Source: Candidatus Limiplasma pullicola
Lineage (GTDB): Bacteria > Bacillota > Clostridia > Christensenellales > Aristaeellaceae
Assembly (NCBI GenBank): GCA_018710985.1
Contig: DVIV01000044.1
Coordinates: 1 to 64,000 of the forward strand
DNA: 64,000 bases
Direction of reading: 5' to 3'
A program made the translations under genes and the position numbers. Positions 49,642 to 58,648 of the stretch are shown in pieces (positions within the stretch are counted from its first letter, which is position 1; the number at the start of each line of letters is the position of its first letter). The notes beneath the pieces are model-generated. The model worked only from the letters and a program-made list of their open reading frames with translations, was not told the origin of the DNA and made no database searches.

Positions 49642-50565
49642 ATGAAAGGTTTCTTCCGGGCGCCATGGCGCTTTGCCGCGTGCTATGCGGCATTTTTGAT
49701 CGCGGCGTTTACCTGGGCGCTGCTGGATACCTTCGTCATTCCGCACCGGGAGCTGATCATATCCCGTGCGCGCGACGTGGCCGAGGAAGTGCTGGAAACC
49801 CTCGCGCCTTCCGCCGCTTTGACTGCGCCGGAGGCGGCGGCAGACGCCTCCTTCTATCAGGATGCGTACATGAGCGTTGAGCTCACCACCCTGCGCCGTG
49901 ACGGTACCACCTGCTACGTGGCGGACGTTTGGCTGGCCAGCCCCGCCCTTTTGCGCACGGCGCTGGCTGAAAACACCTTCGGCCGCAACGTGACGGACAC
50001 CGTGAGCGAGCTTGCCGGGACAAACGGTGCAGTGCTCGCCGTCAACGGCGATTTCTACGGTTCGCGCAAAAGCGGCTGGTGCCTCAGAAACGGCGTGCTC
50101 TACCGGGACAGCATGGCCTCCGCGGCCACGGAGCTGCTGCTGGTGGATAGCTCCGGCGATTTTTCCGTCATGGACGACCGCGCCATGACCGCCGGAAACG
50201 CCGACGGCCTGTGGCAGATCTTTTCCTTCGGGCCCGCGCTGGTCACGGACGGGCAGGTATCCGTGGACGAGGAGGACGAAGTAGCGCGCTCCATGGCCAG
50301 CAACCCGCGCACGGCCATCGGGCAGGTCGGGCCTCTGCACTACGCCTTTGTGGTGACGGACGGCCGCACGGAGGAAAGCGCGGGCCTGTCCCTCATGCAA
50401 CTGGCGGACCTGATGCGGGACATCGGCTGCGAAACGGCCTACAACCTGGACGGCGGCGGTTCGTCCACGATGGTGTTTCAGGGCGAGGTGGTCAACAACC
50501 CCACCACCAACGGCCGCACCATCACCGAGCGGGAGGTGAGCGACATTGTCTACATCGGCCTTTGA
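49642..50565 (+). CDS. Phosphodiester glycosidase (NAGPA-domain) membrane-anchored protein
   Basis: 307 residues from the ATG at 49642 (SD AAAGGAGG); the 370-aa track ORF runs back through the promoter region. An N-terminal hydrophobic segment (residues 9-30) anchors it, with the rest outside. Residues 90-307 form the NAGPA domain: AVNGDFYGSR, NPRTAIGQ and NLDGGGSSTMVFQGEVVN. The family removes a sugar from a phosphodiester-linked glycan; bacterial forms are linked to wall polymers. A TATACT (49612-49617) lies upstream but has no good -35. First of five envelope genes. Confidence 0.88.
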   Translation: MKGFFRAPWRFAACYAAFLIAAFTWALLDTFVIPHRELIISRARDVAEEVLETLAPSAALTAPEAAADASFYQDAYMSVELTTLRRDGTTCYVADVWLASPALLRTALAENTFGRNVTDTVSELAGTNGAVLAVNGDFYGSRKSGWCLRNGVLYRDSMASAATELLLVDSSGDFSVMDDRAMTAGNADGLWQIFSFGPALVTDGQVSVDEEDEVARSMASNPRTAIGQVGPLHYAFVVTDGRTEESAGLSLMQLADLMRDIGCETAYNLDGGGSSTMVFQGEVVNNPTTNGRTITEREVSDIVYIGL

Positions 50566-50953
50566 GCCGGCCACGCGAAGGCGCGTGCTGGGATGCGTCC
50601 TCTCCGCGGCGGGCTGTGCCGCCGCAAGCGCCGTGTATCAGGCGTTCGGGTACGGCGTCGCCTCGCCGGCGATGACGTGGGCGTTTCTGGTGCCGCTGCT
50701 GGGCGGCGCCGCGCACCTGTGGGTATGGGCTCTTGCGCGCGGACGCTCCGTGCCTCCCGCCCTCGCGCGTCCTTGGCAGAACCTGCTTTTCGCGGGGCTG
50801 GCCACGGCGGCGGCGGGGCTGTATTACCGGGGCATCGTGGACATCGCCGGCGTGGACGGCGGCTGGGAACGCTGGTTCCTCGCGGGCGGCGGAGCGCTGG
50901 CGCTGGCCGGCACGCTGGGCCTGTGGCGGATCAAACCGGAAGGGAGCTGTTGA
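50546..50953 (+). CDS. Small four-helix membrane protein, function unknown
   Basis: 135 residues from a TTG at 50546 (GGGAGG 9 bases upstream), overlapping the previous gene by 20 bp. There are four hydrophobic segments (near 12-34, 42-63, 80-97 and 109-128), a basic first loop (ALARGRSVPPALARP) and a short outside loop (IVDIAGVDGGWERW). I do not recognise the family. The overlap and the 1-bp gap to the VTC gene indicate coupling and a shared function at the membrane. Confidence 0.72.
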   Translation: MSTSAFEPATRRRVLGCVLSAAGCAAASAVYQAFGYGVASPAMTWAFLVPLLGGAAHLWVWALARGRSVPPALARPWQNLLFAGLATAAAGLYYRGIVDIAGVDGGWERWFLAGGGALALAGTLGLWRIKPEGSC

Positions 50954-50954
50954 A

Positions 50955-51719
50955 ATGGGAAATTTCACCTATGTTTTTGAGCGTGTGGAGCGCAAGTTTC
51001 TTCTCACGCCCGCGCAGTACACGGGGCTGATGCGCACGCTTCCCGAATATATGCAGGCGGATCAGTACGGCGAAAGCACCATTTTAAGCCTCTATCTGGA
51101 TACGGAGGACAGCCTGCTCATCCGCCGAAGCCTGGAAAAGCCCGCCTACAAGGAGAAGCTGCGCCTGCGCAGCTACGGCGTGCCGGGCGAGATGGACAAC
51201 GTCTTTCTGGAAGTGAAGAAAAAGGTGCGGGGCGTGGTGTACAAGCGGCGCATCTGCCTGCCGCTGGCGCGGGCCATGGAATGCCTCGCGCAGGGAAGCG
51301 TCCCTGCCGCCGGCGGGCAGATCGGCCGGGAGATCGCCTACATGCTGCGCCGCTACCGGCTGCAGCCCGCCGTGCTCCTGGCCTACGACCGCACCGCCTA
51401 CGCGGAGCTGGAGCCCAGCCCGAACCAGCTGCGCATCACCATCGACCGCGACATCCGCAGCCGGCAGACGGATCTGGACCTGCGCCTGGGATCGGCGGGC
51501 GAGCTGCTGCTCGCGCCCGGCATGCGGCTGATGGAGATCAAGACCGCGCATGCCATCCCGCTGTGGCTATGCGCCGCGCTGGACCAGAACGAGATCCGGC
51601 CTACGTCGTTTTCCAAATACGGGCGGGTGTATGAGGCGCGCATGCGGGCGGCGCGGGCCCGCGCCCTGCGCCCCGCCGCGGTGAAAGGAGGGATTGCGGA
51701 TGCTGTCTGCCATGTTTGA
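50955..51719 (+). CDS. VTC-domain protein (polyphosphate polymerase-like)
   Basis: 254 residues from the ATG at 50955. The VTC tunnel domain is visible by its basic and acidic strands: ERKFLLTPAQYTGLM, STILSLYLDTEDSLLIRRSLEKPAYKEKLRLRSYG, VFLEVKKKVRGVVYKRR, LLAYDRTAYAE and LMEIKTAHAIPLWL. These supply the Lys/Arg and Glu residues that hold polyphosphate and metal in yeast Vtc4. It probably makes or senses polyphosphate, or handles another triphosphate. It overlaps the DUF4956 gene by 20 bp, a pairing known from other Clostridia. Confidence 0.88.
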   Translation: MGNFTYVFERVERKFLLTPAQYTGLMRTLPEYMQADQYGESTILSLYLDTEDSLLIRRSLEKPAYKEKLRLRSYGVPGEMDNVFLEVKKKVRGVVYKRRICLPLARAMECLAQGSVPAAGGQIGREIAYMLRRYRLQPAVLLAYDRTAYAELEPSPNQLRITIDRDIRSRQTDLDLRLGSAGELLLAPGMRLMEIKTAHAIPLWLCAALDQNEIRPTSFSKYGRVYEARMRAARARALRPAAVKGGIADAVCHV

Positions 51720-52362
51720 CGTCAATCAGGGGCTGTCCATCGGCAGCACGCTGGTGCTGATGCTCTGCGCCGCCGCCTGCGGGCTGCTCATCGCCGTGAC
51801 CGCCATGCTCACCGGCCCGTGCAGCAAGGGGTTTGCCGCCTCGCTGGTCACGCTGCCGGTGGTGGTGCAGGCCGTGATCCTCATGGTCAACGGAAACGTG
51901 GGTACGGGCGTGGCGGTGCTGGGTGCGTTCAGCCTGGTGCGCTTCCGCTCCGTGCCCGGCTCCTCGCGCGATATCACGCTCATCTTCCTAGCCATGGGCA
52001 CCGGGCTGGCCACCAGCATGGCCTATACGGGCTATGCGCTGCTGCTCACGGCGGTGGTGTGCGCGCTGCTGCTGGTACTGCACTTCGTCCATCCCTTTTC
52101 CCAGCCGCTTTTGCTGCGGGTGACCATTCCCGAGGACTTGGACTACACCGGCGTGTTTGACGACCTGTTCGCCGCGCACACGCGCCGCTGGCGGCTGGAG
52201 GGGGTCAAGACCACCGGCATGGGCAGCCTGTTTGAGCTGCGCTACACGGTCGTGCTCAAGGACCCCAGGCAGGAAAAGGCCTTTCTGGATGAGCTGCGCT
52301 GCCGCAACGGAAACCTCACCCTCTCCCTTACCCGCAACGCGCCCATCCATGAAGAACTGTAA
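51700..52362 (+). CDS. DUF4956 membrane protein
   Basis: 220 residues from the ATG at 51700 (SD AAAGGAGG, 8 bases); the track's TTG at 51694 is too close to the SD. Three to four membrane segments surround the family signature GVAVLGAFSLVRFRSVPGSSRDITLIFLAMGTGLA. A soluble C-terminal domain of about 80 residues follows. DUF4956 proteins usually pair with VTC-domain proteins, as here, and may form a channel or anchor for the polymerase. Confidence 0.88.
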   Translation: MLSAMFDVNQGLSIGSTLVLMLCAAACGLLIAVTAMLTGPCSKGFAASLVTLPVVVQAVILMVNGNVGTGVAVLGAFSLVRFRSVPGSSRDITLIFLAMGTGLATSMAYTGYALLLTAVVCALLLVLHFVHPFSQPLLLRVTIPEDLDYTGVFDDLFAAHTRRWRLEGVKTTGMGSLFELRYTVVLKDPRQEKAFLDELRCRNGNLTLSLTRNAPIHEEL

Positions 52363-52377
52363 CAAGGAGGCTCCCCC

Positions 52378-54186
52378 ATGAAGCGTTTCTTCTCTGTTCT
52401 CTGCGCGCTTCTTCTGTGCCTGCCCGCGCTTTCCGCCGCCTCGGCCGAGGCGGCGGACGACCTGTTCACCGACAAGGACCTGACCCTCGCCGACCCCTCC
52501 GAGGCCGTTGACATCGTCCTGACCGAAGGCGGCGTAGACATCACCGAGCCGGGTGTCTACCGCCTGAGCGGCCAGATAGCGGACGGCAGCATCCGCGTGG
52601 CTCCAGCCACGGAGGGCGACGTGTGGCTGCTGCTGGACGGCGTGAGCGTCCACAATGAAAGCGGGGCGACGCTGACCTCCGACGGCTGCGACAAGCTGAT
52701 TCTGACCCTGGCGGAAGGGAGCGTCAATTCCCTCTCCCAGGGCTCGGCCACGCCCTCCGCAGAGGACAACGACGCGGCCATCTACGTGCGCGACGACCTG
52801 ACCATCAACGGCACCGGCGCGCTCACCATCGAAAGCGCCTACCTGGACGGGATCAACTGCCGCGATTCGCTGCGCATCGTGAGTGGGGAGATCACCGTAA
52901 ACGCCGTGGATGACGGCCTCGTCGGCAAGGACGAGGTCACCATCGGCGGCGGAACCATCGCCATTGACGCCCAGACCGGAGACGGCATCAAGGCCACCAA
53001 CGACGAGGATGCGGACCGCGGCTTTGTGACCATCGCGGACGGCTCGCTCACCATCATCACCGGCGAGGGCAGCGCGTCCGTCAGCCAGGCGGACTCCGGC
53101 GGCTGGGGCGACTGGCAGCAGCAGGCCGAGGAGGATACGCCCAGCCAGAAGGGCGTGAAGGCCGAAACCATTCTGACCATTCTGGGCGGCACCCTCTCCA
53201 TCGACAGCGTGGACGACGCGCTGCACGCGGTAGACGTGGCCATTTCGGGCGGGGAGATGACCCTCGCTACCGGCGACGACGGCGTGCACGCCGACAACAC
53301 GCTGACCGTCTCCGGCGGCACCATCACCGTGACGCGCTCCTATGAAGGGCTGGAGGGAGCCGACGTGACCCTCTCCGGCGGCGAGATCGACGTCACCGCC
53401 AGCGATGACGGCATCAACGGCGCGGGCGGCGACTCAGCCACCACCACCGACGATGGCACCTTCGGGGATTCCGGCCGCTTCGGGCGCGACCGCTTCGCCT
53501 CCTCCACGGGCACCATTCTCATCAGCGGAGGCATGATCTCCGTCAACGCCTCCGGCGACGGTGTGGACGTCAACGGCGACCTGGAGATGACCGGCGGCGA
53601 GCTGTACGTCAACGGCCCCCGGAGCGGCGGCGACGGCGCGCTGGACTACGACGGCTCCTTCACCCTGACCGGCGGCACGGTGGTTGCCGTGGGTGCCGCC
53701 GGCATGGCACAGGGCGTAAGCGACCCCGCCATCCCCGGCACGGCGATGAACGTCTCCGGCTCCGGCACGCTGGAGGTGCTCGACAGCGCGGGAAATGTGC
53801 TGGTCCACTTTGAGCCGCTGCGGGATTACAGCCACGTGGTCGTCTATTGCGACCGCTTTACCGACGGCGAAAGCTACACCCTGACGCTGGGCGGCGAGAG
53901 CCAGACCGTGCAGATGACCACCGATTCCACCGGCGGCATGGGCTTCGGCGGCGGGCGGGGCGGATTTGGCGGCGGACGGGGCGGTACGATGCCCGAAGGC
54001 ACGCCCGGCGACGCGCCCGCGGAAAGGAGGGACCCCGGCGCCATGCCCGAAGGCGCTCCGGACGTACCGCCTGAGGGCGCGCCGGACGCGCCGCCCGAGG
54101 AAGCGCCCGACGTACCGCCCGAGGAAGCGCCCGACGCGCCGCCCGAGGGGGCGTCTGAAAGCGAGACCGAAGGCGAGGCCCTGTGA
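52378..54186 (+). CDS. Secreted Cthe_2159-like beta-helix protein with Gly-rich and Pro/Glu-repeat tail
   Basis: 602 residues. Signal peptide of about 24 residues (ending ASAEA). Residues 40-500 are a long right-handed beta-helix of the DUF4353 carbohydrate-binding type, with repeats such as DALHAVDVAISGGEMTL, DGVHADNTLTVSGGTITV and EGLEGADVTLSGGEIDV, rich in Asp that could bind calcium. Residues 520-545 are Gly/Arg-rich (GMGFGGGRGGFGGG). The last 50 residues repeat PEGAPDxPPEEAPDxPP, a spacer-like acidic Pro tail with no sorting signal. In C. thermocellum the homologue binds plant polysaccharide. It is the last gene of the VTC-DUF4956 cluster. Confidence 0.87.
   Translation: MKRFFSVLCALLLCLPALSAASAEAADDLFTDKDLTLADPSEAVDIVLTEGGVDITEPGVYRLSGQIADGSIRVAPATEGDVWLLLDGVSVHNESGATLTSDGCDKLILTLAEGSVNSLSQGSATPSAEDNDAAIYVRDDLTINGTGALTIESAYLDGINCRDSLRIVSGEITVNAVDDGLVGKDEVTIGGGTIAIDAQTGDGIKATNDEDADRGFVTIADGSLTIITGEGSASVSQADSGGWGDWQQQAEEDTPSQKGVKAETILTILGGTLSIDSVDDALHAVDVAISGGEMTLATGDDGVHADNTLTVSGGTITVTRSYEGLEGADVTLSGGEIDVTASDDGINGAGGDSATTTDDGTFGDSGRFGRDRFASSTGTILISGGMISVNASGDGVDVNGDLEMTGGELYVNGPRSGGDGALDYDGSFTLTGGTVVAVGAAGMAQGVSDPAIPGTAMNVSGSGTLEVLDSAGNVLVHFEPLRDYSHVVVYCDRFTDGESYTLTLGGESQTVQMTTDSTGGMGFGGGRGGFGGGRGGTMPEGTPGDAPAERRDPGAMPEGAPDVPPEGAPDAPPEEAPDVPPEEAPDAPPEGASESETEGEAL
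54052..54160 (+). repeat. In-frame GC-rich tandem repeat encoding PEGAPD/PEEAPD units
   Basis: Units of about 24 bp (CCGCCCGAGGAAGCGCCCGAC and variants) repeat about five times, coding the Pro/Glu/Ala/Asp tail of the beta-helix protein. Copy number could vary between strains. Confidence 0.75.
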
Positions 54187-54288
54187 CCGAAGCCACTCAA
54201 AACCCGTTTGGGGTGGCTTGGAGGGTGCGAGTCCGCAGCCTCCATCTTTTCGCGGCGGGCGCTGACCGCGCCCGCTCCTCGTTTACGT

Positions 54289-54318
54289 CCGGCGGAAAAA
54301 CATCCGCCGGGCGTTTTT
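54289..54318 (+). terminator. Terminator of the envelope operon
   Basis: CCGGCGGA-6-TCCGCCGG followed by GCGTTTTT. Confidence 0.85.
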
Positions 54319-54350
54319 GGCTTGCCGTCGTTTTCCGCCGCTGCATGGAA

Positions 54351-54379
54351 TTGACACCCCGCCGCAAAAGGCGTATGAT
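54351..54379 (+). promoter_or_regulatory. Promoter of the yhhN-family gene
   Basis: TTGACA (54351-54356), 17 bp, TATGAT (54374-54379), 50 bp before the ATG. Confidence 0.78.
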
Positions 54380-54429
54380 AGAAGAAAGACAAACGATCGG
54401 GCGGCGCGTCCGGCGCCGCGGGAGGCGGC

Positions 54430-55086
54430 ATGGCCTATATTCTGCTCTATATCGCCCTGACCTGGCTCGCGCTGATGCCGGCGCGCTTTCGCGCCATGGC
54501 AAAGGGGTATCGAAAGACTTCGCTTGCGCTCAAGGCCCTGCCCACGGCGCTGGCCGCGGCCTTTGCGGCGGCGGGCTGCTTCGCTGCCGGCGGGGATGAC
54601 CTCTACGGCCTGATGATCTTTATCGGCCTGTGCGTATGCACGCTCGCTGACGTCGCGCTGGACGTGCGCTTTGAGGTGGGCGGCGCGCTGTTTTTCACGG
54701 GCCACGCGGTCTATGTGGCCGCGCTCAGCCAGTACCGGGTGCTGAGCTGGTGGTGCCTGACGGTGTTCGTGCTCGCGCTGGCAGGGCTGTGGTGCTTTGC
54801 GCTGCGCTACCGCCGGCATTTTCCCAAGCCGCATCTGCTGGCAGGCGTGCTGATCTACGTGGTTGCGCTTGCCTCGCTGCTGGCCTTCAGCCTGCCGCTG
54901 CCCCTGCTGGCGCCCTCCCCCCGCTCCACGCTGGCGGCGCTGGGGGCCGTGACGTTCGTCGTTTCGGATATGACGCTGTGCCACAACCTGCTTTTGAAAC
55001 GTTCCACGCCCTATCACTTCGTAAGCCTGGGCATCTATTACATGGCGCAGCTTTTGCTGGCCCTGAGCGCCTTTCCTTCGCCCTGA
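54430..55086 (+). CDS. YhhN/TMEM86-family membrane protein
   Basis: 218 residues with seven to eight hydrophobic segments. Family marks are the KALPTALAAAF start after a KGYRKTSL loop, LCTLADVALD-type acidic residues in a helix (LCVCTLADVALDVRF), FFTGHAVYVAAL and VVSDMTL. The conserved Asp and His residues lie in helices, as in the mammalian lysoplasmalogenase TMEM86. Bacterial function is not settled. The gene is 27 bp before an AEC transporter gene and probably co-transcribed. Confidence 0.85.
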   Translation: MAYILLYIALTWLALMPARFRAMAKGYRKTSLALKALPTALAAAFAAAGCFAAGGDDLYGLMIFIGLCVCTLADVALDVRFEVGGALFFTGHAVYVAALSQYRVLSWWCLTVFVLALAGLWCFALRYRRHFPKPHLLAGVLIYVVALASLLAFSLPLPLLAPSPRSTLAALGAVTFVVSDMTLCHNLLLKRSTPYHFVSLGIYYMAQLLLALSAFPSP

Positions 55087-55113
55087 TCCCCAACGGGAGG
55101 TGAACCCCGCCCC

Positions 55114-56055
55114 ATGGACGACCTGCTTTTTTCGCTCAATACCGTTTTTCCCCTGCTGGTCATGATGGCCGTGGGTTTCACGGCGCGCCGCGTGGGGGTC
55201 ATCAGCGAATCCGCCGCGCGCCAGATCAACGCCTGCGTGTTCAAGATCTTTCTGCCCCTGCTTTTGTGCTTCAACATCGTGGACACCGAGCTGGGCGCTT
55301 CCACGGACGCGCGCACGCTGCTCTACGCATTCGTGACCACGCTTTTGTGCTTTGGCGTGCTGTTTGTCGCCACACCGCGCCTGTGCCGCGACCGTGCCTC
55401 CTGCGGGGTGCTGATCCAGGGCATCGCGCGCAGCAACTATGCCATCTTCGGCATTCCGCTGGTCATGATGATGTACCCGGAGGGGGACACCTCCATCGCG
55501 GTGCTCATGGTGGCGGTGGTGGTGCCGGTGTTCAACGTGCTTTCCACCGTTGCGCTCATGGTGTTCGCCGGTGAGAAGGGATCGCCCTGGCGCATCGTCA
55601 AGGGCGTACTGCTCAATCCGCTGATTCTGGGCACGCTGGCCGGATTCCTGATCTGGCATTTTCAAATTCCCATCCCCTCCCTGATCGAAACGCCGCTTCG
55701 CAGCCTGGGGTCCATTGCCACGCCGCTGGCGCTGTTCATTCTGGGAGCGTCGCTGGATTTCGGCAAGGCGCGCGCCAATATCAAGCTGCTCGTCATCAGC
55801 GTGACGGGACGGCTGGTCGTGGTGCCGCTGATTTTTCTGAGCCTGGCGGTGGCGCTGGGCATCCGGGATGTGTCGCTGGCCGCGCTGATCGCCGTATATG
55901 CCTCGCCCACGTCGGTTTCCAGCTTCCCCATGGCGCAGCAGATGGGCGGCAACGGCGATCTGGCCGGCGGACAGGTGGTCTTTACCACGGTGTTTTCCAT
56001 CCTGACCGTGTTTCTGTGGGTGTTTGTGCTCAAGAGCCTGGGCTATCTGGCGTAA
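55114..56055 (+). CDS. AEC-family (auxin efflux carrier-like) transporter
   Basis: 313 residues with about ten membrane segments in two similar halves. The first half has FPLLVMMAVGFTARRVGVIS and RSNYAIFGIPLVMMM; the second has TPLALFILGASLDF, ALIAVYASPTSVSSFPMAQQMGG and a last FTTVFSILTVFLWVFVLKSLG. These match the AEC/MdcF group, which exports organic acids in bacteria. The substrate is unknown. GGGAGG lies some way before the ATG. Confidence 0.9.
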   Translation: MDDLLFSLNTVFPLLVMMAVGFTARRVGVISESAARQINACVFKIFLPLLLCFNIVDTELGASTDARTLLYAFVTTLLCFGVLFVATPRLCRDRASCGVLIQGIARSNYAIFGIPLVMMMYPEGDTSIAVLMVAVVVPVFNVLSTVALMVFAGEKGSPWRIVKGVLLNPLILGTLAGFLIWHFQIPIPSLIETPLRSLGSIATPLALFILGASLDFGKARANIKLLVISVTGRLVVVPLIFLSLAVALGIRDVSLAALIAVYASPTSVSSFPMAQQMGGNGDLAGGQVVFTTVFSILTVFLWVFVLKSLGYLA

Positions 56056-56113
56056 GGCCGGCCAGAGGCGGGATTTTTTTCGGTTTTTTTCGCTTCCCGC
56101 ACCTGGCTTCTCG

Positions 56114-56141
56114 TTGTTTTTAAGGTCTGGTATGCTATAAT
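56114..56141 (+). promoter_or_regulatory. aroA-aroC-methyltransferase promoter
   Basis: TTGTTT (56114-56119), 16 bp, perfect TATAAT (56136-56141), about 60 bp before aroA. T-rich tracts upstream (56079-56095) probably belong to termination of the AEC gene, but the stem there is weak. Confidence 0.7.
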
Positions 56142-56204
56142 AAAAACCGTCTATTTTTTCATTTTGCCCTGATCTTTTCTGCCGGTGGAAGGGGAGTTTT
56201 TTTG

Positions 56205-57536
56205 ATGTCGTCCATTTCCTTTTATCCCGCGCGCCTCAGCGGAAGCGCGACGGTCCCCCCTGCCAAGAGCGAGGCGCACCGGGCATTGCTCCTGGCTGCC
56301 CTGGGCCGCGACGAATGCCGTTTGAACGGTTTTTCCGCACCGCTTTGCGACGATACTCTGGCCATGATCGACGGCGTGCGTGCCCTGGGCGGTCAGGTGC
56401 GCCCGGAGGGTGGCGCGCTGGTGGTGACGCCCGCGCCGCCGCCCGGCAAGCCCGCAAAAGACGCGCCCGCGGTCGAGTGCCATGTGCGGGCCTGCGCCGC
56501 CGCGCTGCGCATGCTGATTCCCGCGTTTCTCGCGCGAGGACAGGCGGTGCGCTTTCGGATGGAGCCCGCGCTGTTCCGCCGCCCGCTCGACGCCTTTGAG
56601 CCGCTGGTGCGGCAGGCCGGGGGGCGTATGGTCCGCACGCCCGCCGGGCTGGATGGGCTGGCCTCGGTGGAGGTCAGTGGCTTTTTGCCAGCGGGGCACT
56701 ATGAGATAGACGGTTCCCGTTCCAGCCAGTTCGCCTCCGGCCTGCTCATTGCGCTGGCGCATGCCGTCACCCCGGGCGGCGAACCCGCGCCCGCCGCGCT
56801 CACCGTGACCGGTCCCATCGTCAGCCGACCCTATCTGGACATGACGCTGCGTCTAATGGAGCGCTTCCGGATTTCCTTCGAGGAGCGGGAGGAGGGGGTG
56901 TTCAGCCTCTCGCCCGCCTGCGCGCCCGCGCCGGAAAGCATCGCTGTATCGGGCGACTGGTCGCAGGCCGCGGTGCTTCTGTGCGTGGATGCCATGGGCG
57001 GCGACGTGACGCTGCCCTGCCTGTGCCGCGACGGCCTGCAGGGGGATGCGCGCATCGTGGACGTGCTGGAGGAGATGGGCCTGCGTATCCGGCAGGCGCA
57101 GGGCGAATGGCATGCCTTCAGCCCGTCGCCTGCCGGGCTGAAGGCCGCCCGCATCGACTGTTCCGACATCCCCGATCTTGCACCCATTCTGGCGCTGACC
57201 TGCACGCAGGCGTGCGGCGTCTCCACCCTGACGGGCGTCAGCCGCCTGCGGCTGAAGGAGTGCGACCGGCTGCTGGCCACGCAGGAGTTGCTGGCCCAGC
57301 TGGGCGCGAAGGCCGACGTCAGCCCCGACGGCGACACGCTCACCGTGTACGGTCCGGCGCGCCTTAGGGGCGGCTTCACCGCCGATGCGCGGGGAGATCA
57401 CCGCATGGTGATGCTGCTGGCCGCCGCCGCGCTCATCGCCGACGGGCCCATCACGGTAACGGGTGCGGAGTGCATCTCCAAATCCTGGCCCGGCTTTGTG
57501 GAAACCTACCGCCAGTTGGGAGGAATCGCCAAATGA
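56205..57536 (+). CDS. aroA: 3-phosphoshikimate 1-carboxyvinyltransferase (EPSP synthase)
   Basis: 443 residues from the ATG at 56205 (SD AGGGGAG). AroA joins PEP and shikimate 3-phosphate. Active-site regions are PPAKSEAHRALLLAAL, SRSSQFASGLLIAL, SDIPDLAPILAL with the catalytic Asp, SRLRLKECDRL (usually KESDR, here Cys for Ser) and GDHRMVMLLAAAAL. The usual LGNAGT motif is replaced by HVRACAAALRMLIPAF, as in several divergent clostridial enzymes. It overlaps aroC by ATGA. Confidence 0.93.
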   Translation: MSSISFYPARLSGSATVPPAKSEAHRALLLAALGRDECRLNGFSAPLCDDTLAMIDGVRALGGQVRPEGGALVVTPAPPPGKPAKDAPAVECHVRACAAALRMLIPAFLARGQAVRFRMEPALFRRPLDAFEPLVRQAGGRMVRTPAGLDGLASVEVSGFLPAGHYEIDGSRSSQFASGLLIALAHAVTPGGEPAPAALTVTGPIVSRPYLDMTLRLMERFRISFEEREEGVFSLSPACAPAPESIAVSGDWSQAAVLLCVDAMGGDVTLPCLCRDGLQGDARIVDVLEEMGLRIRQAQGEWHAFSPSPAGLKAARIDCSDIPDLAPILALTCTQACGVSTLTGVSRLRLKECDRLLATQELLAQLGAKADVSPDGDTLTVYGPARLRGGFTADARGDHRMVMLLAAAALIADGPITVTGAECISKSWPGFVETYRQLGGIAK

Positions 57537-58648
57537 GCAGCCGCATCGGACGCATGCTGTCCATCCAGATTTTCGGCGAGAGCCACGGGCCCGCCGTGGG
57601 CGTGACGCTCGACGGCCTGCCCGCGGGGTTCGCCCTTGACACGGATGCGCTGAACGCCTTTTTGCAGCGCCGGGCAGCGCGCGGCAGCGCCATCGCCACC
57701 GCCCGGCGTGAAAGCGACCTGCCGCGCATCGTCAGCGGCCTCAGGGACGGCGTGACCACCGGCCAGCCGATGACCGCCCTGTTTGACAACGCCGACACCC
57801 ACAGCGCGGATTACGGCTTTCTGCCCGACCGTCCGCGCCCCGGCCACGCCGATTATCCCGCCTGGGTGCGCAGCGCCGGGTTTGATGACCTGCGCGGCAG
57901 CGGCCATCACAGCGGCCGACTCACCCTGCCCTATGCCTTTGCGGGCGGCGTAGCCCTGCAGCTGCTTTCACGCGAGGGCGTGCGCGTGGGGGCGCATGTG
58001 CTGGCCATCGCCTCCGAGCGGGATGATGCGCTCGATTCCCTCCGGCCGGACATGGACGCGCTTTCGCGCTGTCATGCCCAGCCCGTACCCACGCTGGACC
58101 CCGAAGCCGGAAGCCGCATGTACGCCGCCATCATGGAGGCCCGCGCCGCGGGCGATTCACTGGGCGGCGTGGTGGAATGCGCCGCGGTGGGCCTGCCTGC
58201 GGGCCTGGGCGCGCCCTTTTTCGAGGGGGTGGAGGCCGTCATGGCCGCCCAGCTGTTTTCCATTCCTGCGGTCAAGGGCGTCGAATTCGGCGCGGGCTTT
58301 GGCGCGGCCGTCCTGCGCGGCAGCGAGTACAACGACCCCTATGTGATGTCGGACGGCCGGGTGGCCACCGCGCGCAACAGCGCGGGCGGCCTGCTGGGCG
58401 GCCTTTCAAACGGCATGCCCATCGTCGTGCGGGCTGCGTTCCGGCCCACGCCTTCCATCAGTCTGGAGCAGCAAACCGTCTCCCTCTCCCAAAAAGCGCC
58501 GGCGGCGCTCGCCGTGCGCGGCCGTCACGACCCCTGCGTGGCCGTGCGAGCCGTGCCCGTGGTGGAGGGCGCGGTGGCGCTGGCGCTGCTGGAGCTTTGG
58601 CTGGAGCGCCGCGCCTCTCTGCCCCTGACCGCGCGGGAGGGCTTATGA
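57533..58648 (+). CDS. aroC: Chorismate synthase
   Basis: 371 residues from the ATG at 57533, overlapping the aroA stop; the track begins 21 codons inside aroA. AroC makes chorismate from EPSP with reduced FMN. The family motifs are FGESHGPAVGVTLDGLPAG, SDLPRIVSGLRDGVTTGQPM, HADYPAWVRS, DLRGSGHHSGRLT (the variant of GGGRxSAR seen in Clostridia) and the late GLSNGMPIVVRAAFRPTPSI, RHDPCVAVRAVPV. The next gene starts in its stop codon. Confidence 0.93.
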   Translation: MSSRIGRMLSIQIFGESHGPAVGVTLDGLPAGFALDTDALNAFLQRRAARGSAIATARRESDLPRIVSGLRDGVTTGQPMTALFDNADTHSADYGFLPDRPRPGHADYPAWVRSAGFDDLRGSGHHSGRLTLPYAFAGGVALQLLSREGVRVGAHVLAIASERDDALDSLRPDMDALSRCHAQPVPTLDPEAGSRMYAAIMEARAAGDSLGGVVECAAVGLPAGLGAPFFEGVEAVMAAQLFSIPAVKGVEFGAGFGAAVLRGSEYNDPYVMSDGRVATARNSAGGLLGGLSNGMPIVVRAAFRPTPSISLEQQTVSLSQKAPAALAVRGRHDPCVAVRAVPVVEGAVALALLELWLERRASLPLTAREGL

